Part shown: piece by piece, positions 1 through 5,892 of the stretch
How the letters are laid out: each line of letters starts with the position of its first letter
Numbering within the stretch: position 1 is the first letter of the stretch
Notes under the pieces: model-generated
What the model was told of the DNA's origin: nothing
What the model saw: the letters and a program-made list of their open reading frames with translations, nothing else
The model's database searches: none
Program-made: the position numbers and the translations under genes
Source of the DNA: an uncultured Lachnospiraceae bacterium
Lineage (GTDB): Bacteria > Bacillota > Clostridia > Lachnospirales > Lachnospiraceae
Assembly (NCBI GenBank): GCA_946413945.1
Contig: CAMKMR010000122.1
Location: forward strand, 1 to 5,892
Reading direction: 5' to 3'
Length of the DNA: 5,892 nt

Positions 1-9
1 TTTTAAATG

Positions 10-1296
10 TTACCATTTGATCAGATTTTTTTCTACAATTTTCTGTAATGAATATACAATTCCAAGTTTTGCATGGGCATAAGTAAGTCCACCCTGGAAA
101 TAAATTGCATAAGGCTCTTTAACAGGACCATCTGCTGAGAGCTCGATTGATGAACCTGAAATAAATGCCCCCGCTGCCATTATAACATCACAGTCATAAC
201 CCGGCATTGCCCATGGAATTGGTTTAACAAAGCTATCCACTGGAGCAGCGGTCTGAATTCCTTCAGCAAAGGCACACATAATATCTTTATCATGGAATTC
301 GATACATTCTATTATGTCATGTCTTTCTTCTGTAGCATTAGGTATTGCCTTAAAGCCTAAACCTTCATATACATTTGCTGCAAATATAGCTCCCTTAAGA
401 GCAGCTGCTGTTACTGTTGGAGCAAGGAAAAGTCCCTGAGTAAACTGTCTTGTAAGTCCTAGAGTTGCTCCAACTTCTTTTGCAAGACCTGGAGTTGTAA
501 GTCTTATAGCACAGTTTTCAATAAGGTCTTTTTTACCGCAGATATAACCTCCAAGTGGGGCGAGTCCACCACCCGGATTTTTGATAAGGGAACCAACTAC
601 AAGATCAGCTCCAACATCAGATGGCTCCTTTAATTCAACAAATTCTCCGTAACAGTTATCTACCATACAGATAACATCAGGCTTAATGCCTTTAACAAAT
701 TTAATCACTTCACCAATCTGATCAACTGATAAAGTTGGTCTTACATCATAACCTTTTGAACGCTGGATCTCTACCATTTTTGTATTAGGCTTGATCTTTT
801 TTCTGATATTCTCATAATCAAAACTTCCATCGCTCAAAAGATCAACCTGATCATAAGTTATACCAAATTCTGCAAGTGAACCTTTCTCTTCTCTTACACC
901 GATAACACCCTGCAGAGTATCATATACTTTTCCTGCAACAGATAAAAGTTCATCGCCAGGTCTTAAATTAGCAGCAAGCGCAATAGTAAGAGCATGAGTT
1001 CCGCAAGTTATCTGCTGTCTTACTAATGCATCTTCTGTATGGAAAACTTCAGCATAGATCTTTTCTAATGCTTCACGTCCACTGTCGTTATAGCCATAAC
1101 CTGTTGTTCCATAAAGATGTTCTTCTGCAAGACGGGCTTCCTGCATAGCCTTAATAACTTTAATCTGATTCTGTTCAGCAATCTTATCTATTTTTTCAAA
1201 TCTTTCTTTAAGACTGTCTTCAATTTTATTACAATAATCGAAAACTCTCTCATCAATTCCAAGTGACATGTAGTAATTCTTTAATGCTTCACTCAT
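10..1296 (-). CDS. PLP-dependent methionine gamma-lyase family protein ('aluminium resistance' / YnbB-like)
   Basis: This 428-aa cytosolic protein looks like a complete member of the fold-type I PLP enzyme family annotated as methionine gamma-lyase family or aluminium resistance protein (YnbB in Bacillus subtilis). Visible landmarks are the N-terminal GTTGYGYND segment (63-71), the TCGTHAL segment (97-103) that should help hold the cofactor phosphate, VDNCYGEF (212-219) with Asp213 as the likely pyridine-nitrogen partner, and GSLIKNPGGGLAPLGGYI (235-252) with Lys239 as the likely Schiff-base lysine. Classical family members cleave methionine to methanethiol, 2-oxobutyrate and ammonia, but the true substrate of this subfamily is poorly established, so the activity is inferred from the family. 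The ATG overlaps the miaA stop by one base (TAATG) and has a good Shine-Dalgarno, so the start is well supported. The length matches the family. Only 9 bases follow the TAA stop, so any terminator or next gene lies outside the window. Confidence 0.9.
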   Translation of the reverse strand: MSEALKNYYMSLGIDERVFDYCNKIEDSLKERFEKIDKIAEQNQIKVIKAMQEARLAEEHLYGTTGYGYNDSGREALEKIYAEVFHTEDALVRQQITCGTHALTIALAANLRPGDELLSVAGKVYDTLQGVIGVREEKGSLAEFGITYDQVDLLSDGSFDYENIRKKIKPNTKMVEIQRSKGYDVRPTLSVDQIGEVIKFVKGIKPDVICMVDNCYGEFVELKEPSDVGADLVVGSLIKNPGGGLAPLGGYICGKKDLIENCAIRLTTPGLAKEVGATLGLTRQFTQGLFLAPTVTAAALKGAIFAANVYEGLGFKAIPNATEERHDIIECIEFHDKDIMCAFAEGIQTAAPVDSFVKPIPWAMPGYDCDVIMAAGAFISGSSIELSADGPVKEPYAIYFQGGLTYAHAKLGIVYSLQKIVEKNLIKW

Positions 1297-2240
1297 TAAT
1301 ATATAATTCCTTTCGTTTGTAAAATGCCTGTCATATAGTCTAATATGGCATCATCATTTTCATATTCATCTTTGTTTATCATGATAGTATCATTTTCATG
1401 TCTGAACCATGTCAGCTGTCTTTTGGCAAAATGCCTGGTGTTAAGTCTTAAGTTATTAATGGCCTGATCAAAGCTTACTTTACCTTCTAAATATTCAAGT
1501 ATTTCCTTATAACCTATTCCCTGCATTGATACATTTTTTTCATTTAGACCTGATTCATAAAGTGACTTTACTTCATCAATTAGGCCATCTTCTAACATGA
1601 TATCTATTCTTTTTTCAATTCTTTGATAAAGTTTTTTTCTATCCATTGTAAGGACAAAATATGCTGAATTATAGCGGCTTTCCTTTGCTTTTTCTTTACA
1701 ATTATGGTCTGAAATCCTTGATTTATGAAGATTGTAATAGCAAAGGGCACGGATCACTCTTTTAACATTATTAGGATGGATATTTTCAGCTGAAGCAGGG
1801 TCTACTTCTTTTAACATTTTATAGAGTTTATCTATGCCATCTTCTTCTTTAGATATTCTTTCCAATCTTTCAAGTTCTTCTTTATTTTCAGGCTCATCCT
1901 TAAATTCGACACCTTTAAGTAAAGCCTGGATATAAAAGCCTGTTCCACCAGCAATGATAGGTATTTTACCGCGTGATATTATATCACTTGCAGCTTTTTC
2001 TGCAAGTTCTTTAAATACAGAAACATTAAAATCGTATGTAGGAGGAAAGATATCTATAAGATGATGTCTTACTCCCTGCATCTCTTCTTTTTTTATCTTT
2101 GCTGTTCCAATATCCATTTTTTCATATACTTGCATTGAATCAGCTGAGATGATCTCACCGTTTACTTTCTTTGCAAGTTTTATAGACAGATCAGTTTTTC
2201 CAACTGCTGTAGGTCCGGTTAATACTATAAGTGCATCCAT
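1296..2240 (-). CDS. miaA: tRNA dimethylallyltransferase MiaA
   Basis: MiaA transfers a dimethylallyl group from DMAPP to N6 of A37 in tRNAs that read codons starting with U, giving i6A; MiaB often converts this to ms2i6A. The 314-aa product has the usual family length and all main landmarks in order: P-loop GPTAVGKT (9-16), ADSMQVY (33-39) with the expected catalytic Asp34, GTAK (45-48), RHHLID (58-63), IAGGTGFY (96-103), NVKRVIRALCYY (158-169), the MQGIGYKE segment (239-246) and the C-terminal TRHFAKRQLTWFR signature (268-280). The ATG lies 2 nt after the mutL stop, and the P-loop begins at residue 9 as normal for MiaA, so the start is sound. The bases before the ATG hold no clear Shine-Dalgarno, suggesting translation coupled to mutL. 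The stop overlaps the next gene's start. The mutS-mutL-miaA order is common in bacteria and no residue expected for function looks missing. Confidence 0.98.
   Translation of the reverse strand: MDALIVLTGPTAVGKTDLSIKLAKKVNGEIISADSMQVYEKMDIGTAKIKKEEMQGVRHHLIDIFPPTYDFNVSVFKELAEKAASDIISRGKIPIIAGGTGFYIQALLKGVEFKDEPENKEELERLERISKEEDGIDKLYKMLKEVDPASAENIHPNNVKRVIRALCYYNLHKSRISDHNCKEKAKESRYNSAYFVLTMDRKKLYQRIEKRIDIMLEDGLIDEVKSLYESGLNEKNVSMQGIGYKEILEYLEGKVSFDQAINNLRLNTRHFAKRQLTWFRHENDTIMINKDEYENDDAILDYMTGILQTKGIIY
1307..1313 (-). promoter_or_regulatory. Ribosome binding site of the methionine gamma-lyase family gene, inside miaA
   Basis: On the minus strand AAAGGAA lies 10 nt before the ATG at 1294-1296, within the last miaA codons. 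It supports the ATG of the TAATG overlap as the true start. Confidence 0.7.
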
Positions 2241-2242
2241 TT

Positions 2243-4447
2243 TTATTCTACGATTCTTTTAAATTTTTTCTCCAGGTCGCTTTTTGTCATTTTAATTATT
2301 GTTGGCCTTCCGTGAGGACAGGTGTATGGATTATCTAGAGTCATAAGTTTTTCTATAAGACTCTGGGCTTCTTTTAGTGAAATCTTTTGATTTCCTTTTA
2401 TCGCTGCTTTACAACCCATTGTGGCAATCTTATGTATAAAAATATCTTCTGTAACGCCAGATAAGCCCTGACTAAGATAATTTGCAAATTCGAGGAATAC
2501 ATCTTTTCCTGAAAGTCCTTCAAGATTAATAGGAACAGAACTTATCTTAATATCTTTCCCGCCGAAATCAGATATATCAAAGCCACTTTTTATAAATAGC
2601 TCTTCATTTTCTAAGACCGCTGCTTTTTCCACTGCTGAAAGGGTTATTATCATAGGAGGAAAAAGATTCTGGCTTACTATCTCACGTTCCTTAAATTCTT
2701 TAAGGAAGGTCTCATAATTTAGTTTTTCATGAGCAGCATGCTGATCCATGATATAAAGAGAACCATCATACTCTGAAAGCCAGTAGGTATCAAAAACCTG
2801 ACCAATTATCCTGTGTTTTTCAAAGGCTTCAGCTGAAAGATATGCGACATCTTTTAAAGATTCCTGCTGATAGGTGTATTTAACATCTTCTTTTACATCT
2901 TCATTTATGGCTGCTTTTGTATCAGCATTTATCCTGACAGCTTCTTTAGATGTTACTTTTGTATCAGTATTTTCCCTGACAGCTTCTTTAGATGTTTCTT
3001 TTGTATCAGTATTTATCCTGGCAGCTTCGATATTATTTTGTTCAGCCGTTCTTATATCATCCAAAGTACTTGTGATTACAGTTTCTTTATTATTATCAAA
3101 AGCTGCTTCATTAGTTAATATTTCCTTATCGCTTTCGTTAACATGAAATTTAGTATGTTCTCTGGCGGCTTCAGTATTAGTCTCAGTTGATTCTTCAATG
3201 TCGGCCTCTTTAAGTTTATTTCTGAAACTTTCCGGAAGTAATGATTCTAAGATTGAATATGAAGAAGTGCCAGTAGTCTTATTTGAATGATCATTATTTG
3301 ATTTTACGGATGTGTATGTGCTGCCTAATGTATTTGTTTTGTCTAAAGTACTTCTAAATTGTTCAATATGGCTTTCTTGTTTTTTTTCTGCAGCTTTTAT
3401 CTCCGGTCTTGCTGCATAATGTTTATCTTTCTGACCATAATCAACTTCCGAATTCGGTATCATTTCCCTGTTGGCGAGACCGTCAGCAACAGCATGATAG
3501 ATTGCTGTAAAAAGTTCCTTCTCATTTCCATACTTAAATTCTCTTTTAGCCGGATGTATATTCACATCACACTCTTCTTTTGGGAGATCAATAAAAAGTA
3601 CAGTGAAAGGAAATTTATGCTGCATTATATAGGTTTTATATGCTTCTTCTATAGCACGATTTATTACGGGACTCTTTATATATCTGCCGTTAACAAAATA
3701 GTTCTCAAAACTTCTGTTTCCTCTTGCAAGGAATGGCTTTCCCACATAACCTTTTACGCTTATACGTCCTTCTGTATAATTAACATCTAAAAGACTGTTT
3801 GCTATATCTCTTCCGTAAAGTTTATAGATACATTCTTTTATCTTATTATTTCCGGCCGTATCAACTATGGTCTTTCCATTGGAAATAAGAGTGATCGATA
3901 CTTCAGGATGAGAAAGTGCAATATGGCTTACAAGATCATTAATATATGAGCCTTCAGTCATATTAGTCTTAAGAAATTTAAGCCTTACAGGTGTGTTATA
4001 AAAAATGTTTTTTGCAATGATAGTTGTTCCCTGAGGGGCGCCTATTTCTTTTAATTCAATTTCTTTGCCGCCTTCTATAACATATTTGATTCCAGTAAGA
4101 CTGTCAGCAGTCTTTGTTATCATTTCGGTGTGAGTAACGGCAGCTATTGTAGAAAGTGCTTCACCTCTAAATCCGAGAGTATTAATTCCGACAAGATCAT
4201 CTGCAGAAGTTAATTTTGAGGTAGCATGGCTCATATAGGCCCGTCTGATATCATCTTTATCTATACCTGAACCATTATCTGTAACACGGATAAAACTTGT
4301 ACCACCGTCTTTTATTTCTACAGTCACCATGCTGGCGCCGGCATCTATTGAATTTTCTACAAGTTCTTTAACAACTGACATAGGACGTTCTATAACTTCG
4401 CCTGCTGCTATTTTATCTATTGTGTTCTGGTCAAGTACTTTGATCAT
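2243..4447 (-). CDS. mutL: DNA mismatch repair protein MutL, endonuclease type, with an enlarged linker
   Basis: MutL couples mismatch recognition by MutS to strand incision. The N-terminal GHKL ATPase domain (about 1-331) has ELVENSIDAGA (28-38) with Glu28 and Asn32, DNGSGI (57-62), GFRGEAL (92-98) and IHPAKREF (297-304) with the Lys301 loop. The C-terminal dimerisation and nuclease domain (from about 541) has DQHAAHEKLNYE (568-579), matching DQHA(X)2E(X)4E of metal-dependent MutL nucleases, plus GCK (678-680), CPHGRP (710-715) and FKRI (729-732), which help form the metal site. This is the type found in bacteria without MutH. QNLFPP (593-598) sits about where B. subtilis MutL binds the beta clamp. 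The 734 aa are longer than most bacterial MutL proteins because of a roughly 210-residue linker rich in E, K, T, N and S, which contains tandem repeats. The ATG directly abuts the mutS TAA and has a good ribosome binding site. The gene appears intact. Confidence 0.98.
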   Translation of the reverse strand: MIKVLDQNTIDKIAAGEVIERPMSVVKELVENSIDAGASMVTVEIKDGGTSFIRVTDNGSGIDKDDIRRAYMSHATSKLTSADDLVGINTLGFRGEALSTIAAVTHTEMITKTADSLTGIKYVIEGGKEIELKEIGAPQGTTIIAKNIFYNTPVRLKFLKTNMTEGSYINDLVSHIALSHPEVSITLISNGKTIVDTAGNNKIKECIYKLYGRDIANSLLDVNYTEGRISVKGYVGKPFLARGNRSFENYFVNGRYIKSPVINRAIEEAYKTYIMQHKFPFTVLFIDLPKEECDVNIHPAKREFKYGNEKELFTAIYHAVADGLANREMIPNSEVDYGQKDKHYAARPEIKAAEKKQESHIEQFRSTLDKTNTLGSTYTSVKSNNDHSNKTTGTSSYSILESLLPESFRNKLKEADIEESTETNTEAAREHTKFHVNESDKEILTNEAAFDNNKETVITSTLDDIRTAEQNNIEAARINTDTKETSKEAVRENTDTKVTSKEAVRINADTKAAINEDVKEDVKYTYQQESLKDVAYLSAEAFEKHRIIGQVFDTYWLSEYDGSLYIMDQHAAHEKLNYETFLKEFKEREIVSQNLFPPMIITLSAVEKAAVLENEELFIKSGFDISDFGGKDIKISSVPINLEGLSGKDVFLEFANYLSQGLSGVTEDIFIHKIATMGCKAAIKGNQKISLKEAQSLIEKLMTLDNPYTCPHGRPTIIKMTKSDLEKKFKRIVE
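2903..3028 (-). repeat. 42-bp in-frame tandem repeat in the mutL linker (three 14-aa units)
   Basis: Three adjacent 42-bp units encode EAARINTDTKETSK, EAVRENTDTKVTSK and EAVRINADTKAAIN (MutL residues 474-515). At DNA level, units starting at 2914 and 2956 differ at 4 of 42 positions. The next unit (from 2998) matches for about its first 31 bases with 3 differences and then diverges. The protein register given here includes a weakly conserved end at 2903-2913. The unit is a multiple of three, so gain or loss of a copy would keep the frame. It lies in the probably disordered linker between the ATPase and nuclease domains, away from known active-site residues. Confidence 0.9.
3162..3179 (-). repeat. 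Diverged partial copy of the mutL linker repeat
   Basis: This 18-base segment matches 3018-3035 of the tandem array at 15 of 18 positions and encodes NTEAAR (residues 424-429), compared with NIEAAR in the array. The segments are 144 bp apart, which is in frame but not a multiple of 42. It may be an old copy of the repeat or a convergent low-complexity motif; the short length leaves this open. Confidence 0.45.
3380..3387 (-). repeat. A8 homopolymer in the mutL coding strand
   Basis: Eight consecutive A residues on the coding strand (T on the plus strand) encode the end of Glu354 and then Lys355-Lys356, at the start of the linker. A one-base slip here would frameshift MutL before its nuclease domain and leave mainly the ATPase domain. 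The frame is intact in this sequence. It is the longest such run I noticed in the window. Confidence 0.8.
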
Positions 4448-5892
4448 TTATTTAAGCCTTTCTTTTAATTCTGAAAGATATAACATTGCTTTTACAGGTG
4501 TCATATTATTAAGATCTAAAGCTCTTATCTCTGCTGTGATAGACATTTCCTCTGGACTGGCAAATAATGAAAGTTGTCCTTCGTCTTTTGTCTCAGTTTT
4601 TTTCTTGTTTTTTTCTTTGAGAGTCTTTGCTTCGAGATTCCTTGCATTTCCTGTAATATCTTCCTCTTCTAAAAAAGCAGAGATTTCTTTAGCCCTGTTA
4701 ATAACGAGGTCAGGAACACCTGCTAATTTAGCTACTTCAATACCGTAAGAACGATCAGCTCCGCCTGGTATTATCTTTCTTAAAAATACGATTGAATCTT
4801 TATCCTGCTTTATAGCTATGCAGTAATTATTTACTGATGAAAGCTTTCCTTCAAGTTCGGTAAGTTCGTGATAATGAGTAGCAAATAAGGTTTTTGCACC
4901 AAGAAGATCATTATCAGCGATGTATTCAACCACTGCCCAGGCTATTGAAAGTCCGTCAAATGTTGAAGTTCCACGTCCGATCTCATCAAGAATGATAAGT
5001 GAATTCCTAGTTGCATTTCTAAGGATATTAGCTACTTCACTCATTTCTACCATAAAGGTAGACTGACCCTGAGCAAGATCATCGCTTGCTCCGACTCTTG
5101 TAAATATCCTGTCACAGAGGCTTATATTTGCAGACCTTGCAGGAACATAAGAACCAATCTGAGCCATCAGTGTTATAAGGGCTGTCTGTCTCATAAATGT
5201 AGATTTCCCTGCCATATTTGGTCCTGTGATAATAGAAATTCTCTTTGCCTGATTGTCAAGATAGGTATCATTTGGTATGAAATTATCACCATCTGTCACT
5301 TGCTCAACAACCGGATGACGGCCTTCTTTTATATCTATAACACCATTTTCATTAATTTCAGGTCTTACATAATGATTCTTAACTGCAACATAAGAAAGTG
5401 AAGCTAAGGCATCAATCTCAGAAATGTACTCGGCCATCTTCTGTACCCTGACAGTTTCATTTGCAAGAGCATCTCTAAGTCTGGTGTAAATTTCATATTC
5501 AAGAGCAAATAGCTTATCCTCAGCATTAATGATAAGATCTGAAAGCTCATTCAATTCATTAGTTGTATATCTTTCAGCATTTACCAATGTCTGTTTTCTG
5601 ATAAAATAATCGGGAACTTGATTCTTGAAGGAATTAGTTACCTCAAGATAATAGCCAAAAACTTTATTATACTTTATCTTAAGATTTTTGATCCCTGTAC
5701 TTTCTCTTTCTTTTTCTTCAAGAGCAGCAAGGAGATTCTTAGAATTAGCCTTCTTTTCTTTAAAGTCATCAATTTCTTTACTATAGCCGTCCTTAAAAAT
5801 GCCGCCTTCTTTTATAGTAAGTGGTGCATCTTCACTGATAGACTGCTCTAACAGTTCATAAATATCTTCTAAACTGTCAAAATCTGAATAGA
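4448..5892 (-). CDS. mutS: DNA mismatch repair protein MutS, 3' part (start lies beyond the window)
   Basis: MutS recognises mismatches and small loops and, in its ATP state, recruits MutL. The reading frame is open to the right edge and supplies the last 480 residues; roughly 390-400 N-terminal residues, including the mismatch-binding FxE domain, are off-window (estimate from usual family length). The fragment begins in the core/clamp region and contains FGYYLEV, typical of that domain. The ATPase domain has Walker A GPNMAGKST (bases 5198-5224), STFMVEMSE, Walker B LIILDEIGRGTST (bases 4961-4999) and THYHELTELEG, followed by the helix-turn-helix dimer segment PGGADRSYGIEVAKLAGVP. A charged, lysine-rich linker then leads to QLSLF, a consensus beta-clamp-binding motif, and a C-terminal segment MTPVKAMLYLSELKERL, as in family tails. 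A TTG at 5585-5587 is an internal leucine within QTLVNAERYTTNEL and not a start. No frameshift or stop interrupts the visible part. Confidence 0.97.
   Translation of the reverse strand, partial: YSDFDSLEDIYELLEQSISEDAPLTIKEGGIFKDGYSKEIDDFKEKKANSKNLLAALEEKERESTGIKNLKIKYNKVFGYYLEVTNSFKNQVPDYFIRKQTLVNAERYTTNELNELSDLIINAEDKLFALEYEIYTRLRDALANETVRVQKMAEYISEIDALASLSYVAVKNHYVRPEINENGVIDIKEGRHPVVEQVTDGDNFIPNDTYLDNQAKRISIITGPNMAGKSTFMRQTALITLMAQIGSYVPARSANISLCDRIFTRVGASDDLAQGQSTFMVEMSEVANILRNATRNSLIILDEIGRGTSTFDGLSIAWAVVEYIADNDLLGAKTLFATHYHELTELEGKLSSVNNYCIAIKQDKDSIVFLRKIIPGGADRSYGIEVAKLAGVPDLVINRAKEISAFLEEEDITGNARNLEAKTLKEKNKKKTETKDEGQLSLFASPEEMSITAEIRALDLNNMTPVKAMLYLSELKERLK
4457..4463 (-). promoter_or_regulatory. 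Ribosome binding site of mutL, inside the end of mutS
   Basis: On the minus strand AGAAAGG lies 9 nt before the mutL ATG and within the last codons of mutS. Together with the zero-base junction between the mutS TAA and the mutL ATG, it fixes the mutL start and suggests that ribosomes can both re-initiate and load directly. Confidence 0.7.

Noticed and set aside
1..9. Transcription terminator after the last gene
   Set aside because: Only nine bases follow the stop codon and no hairpin can be seen; a terminator, if any, is outside the window.
2914..3039. CRISPR-like array
   Set aside because: The repeats are directly adjacent without unique spacers, in frame, and inside the coding sequence of mutL.
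2874..3146. Plus-strand open frame of 90 codons opposite the mutL repeat
   Set aside because: It is antisense to the mutL linker, and its apparent repeats simply mirror the 42-bp units. The product resembles no known family to me.
3359..3790. Plus-strand open frame of 143 codons
   Set aside because: It lies entirely antisense to conserved mutL; its hydrophobic, F/I-rich product is what the reverse strand of lysine- and glutamate-rich coding sequence gives.
4597..4614. T-rich runs as terminators of an opposite transcript
   Set aside because: They encode lysine runs in the MutS tail on the minus strand, and I see no GC-rich stem next to them.
4329..4748. Plus-strand open frame of 139 codons
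   Set aside because: It runs antisense across the mutS-mutL junction, with both genes strongly supported on the minus strand.
5585..5587. TTG as a possible mutS start, giving a short 379-aa MutS-like protein
   Set aside because: The minus-strand frame continues without a stop to the window edge, and the upstream residues (FGYYLEV, IRKQTLVNAERYT) are conserved MutS sequence, so this is an internal leucine.
5618..5851. Plus-strand open frame of 77 codons
   Set aside because: It is antisense to the core/clamp region of mutS, which stays open across it with recognisable MutS sequence.

Overview
This AT-rich window carries four tightly packed genes, all on the minus strand. Read 5'->3' on that strand they are: the 3' part of mutS (cut by the right edge of the window), mutL, miaA, and a PLP-dependent enzyme of the methionine gamma-lyase / 'aluminium resistance' family. 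The protein motifs and the AT-rich codon use point to a low-GC Bacillota, most likely class Clostridia and plausibly Lachnospiraceae (inference from sequence style and gene order, not a database match). MutL carries an intact endonuclease motif, so the organism should use the MutH-independent type of mismatch repair.

Layout from right to left: mutS (4448 to beyond 5892) covers the end of the lever/clamp, the ATPase domain and the C-terminal tail with a beta-clamp-binding motif. Its TAA stop directly abuts the ATG of mutL (2243-4447), which encodes 734 aa because of a roughly 210-residue low-complexity linker. mutL is followed after 2 nt by miaA (1296-2240). The miaA stop overlaps the start of the PLP enzyme gene (10-1296) by one base (TAATG). 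There is no non-coding stretch longer than 9 bases, and no promoter, terminator, RNA gene, mobile element or CRISPR array could be supported. The four genes look like the middle of one transcription unit that begins and ends outside the window.

Functionally, MutS recognises mismatches and MutL nicks the nascent strand; both carry probable sliding-clamp-binding motifs. MiaA prenylates A37 of tRNAs reading UNN codons. The PLP enzyme probably acts on methionine or another sulfur amino acid. The mutS-mutL-miaA order is a well-known conserved arrangement. The PLP gene occupies the place after miaA where many Bacillota have hfq.

The most noteworthy features are within mutL: a 42-bp in-frame tandem repeat (three 14-residue units) in the linker, with a short diverged relative further upstream in the gene, and an A8 homopolymer. 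I see no sign of a previously undescribed system; this is mostly a conserved housekeeping locus.
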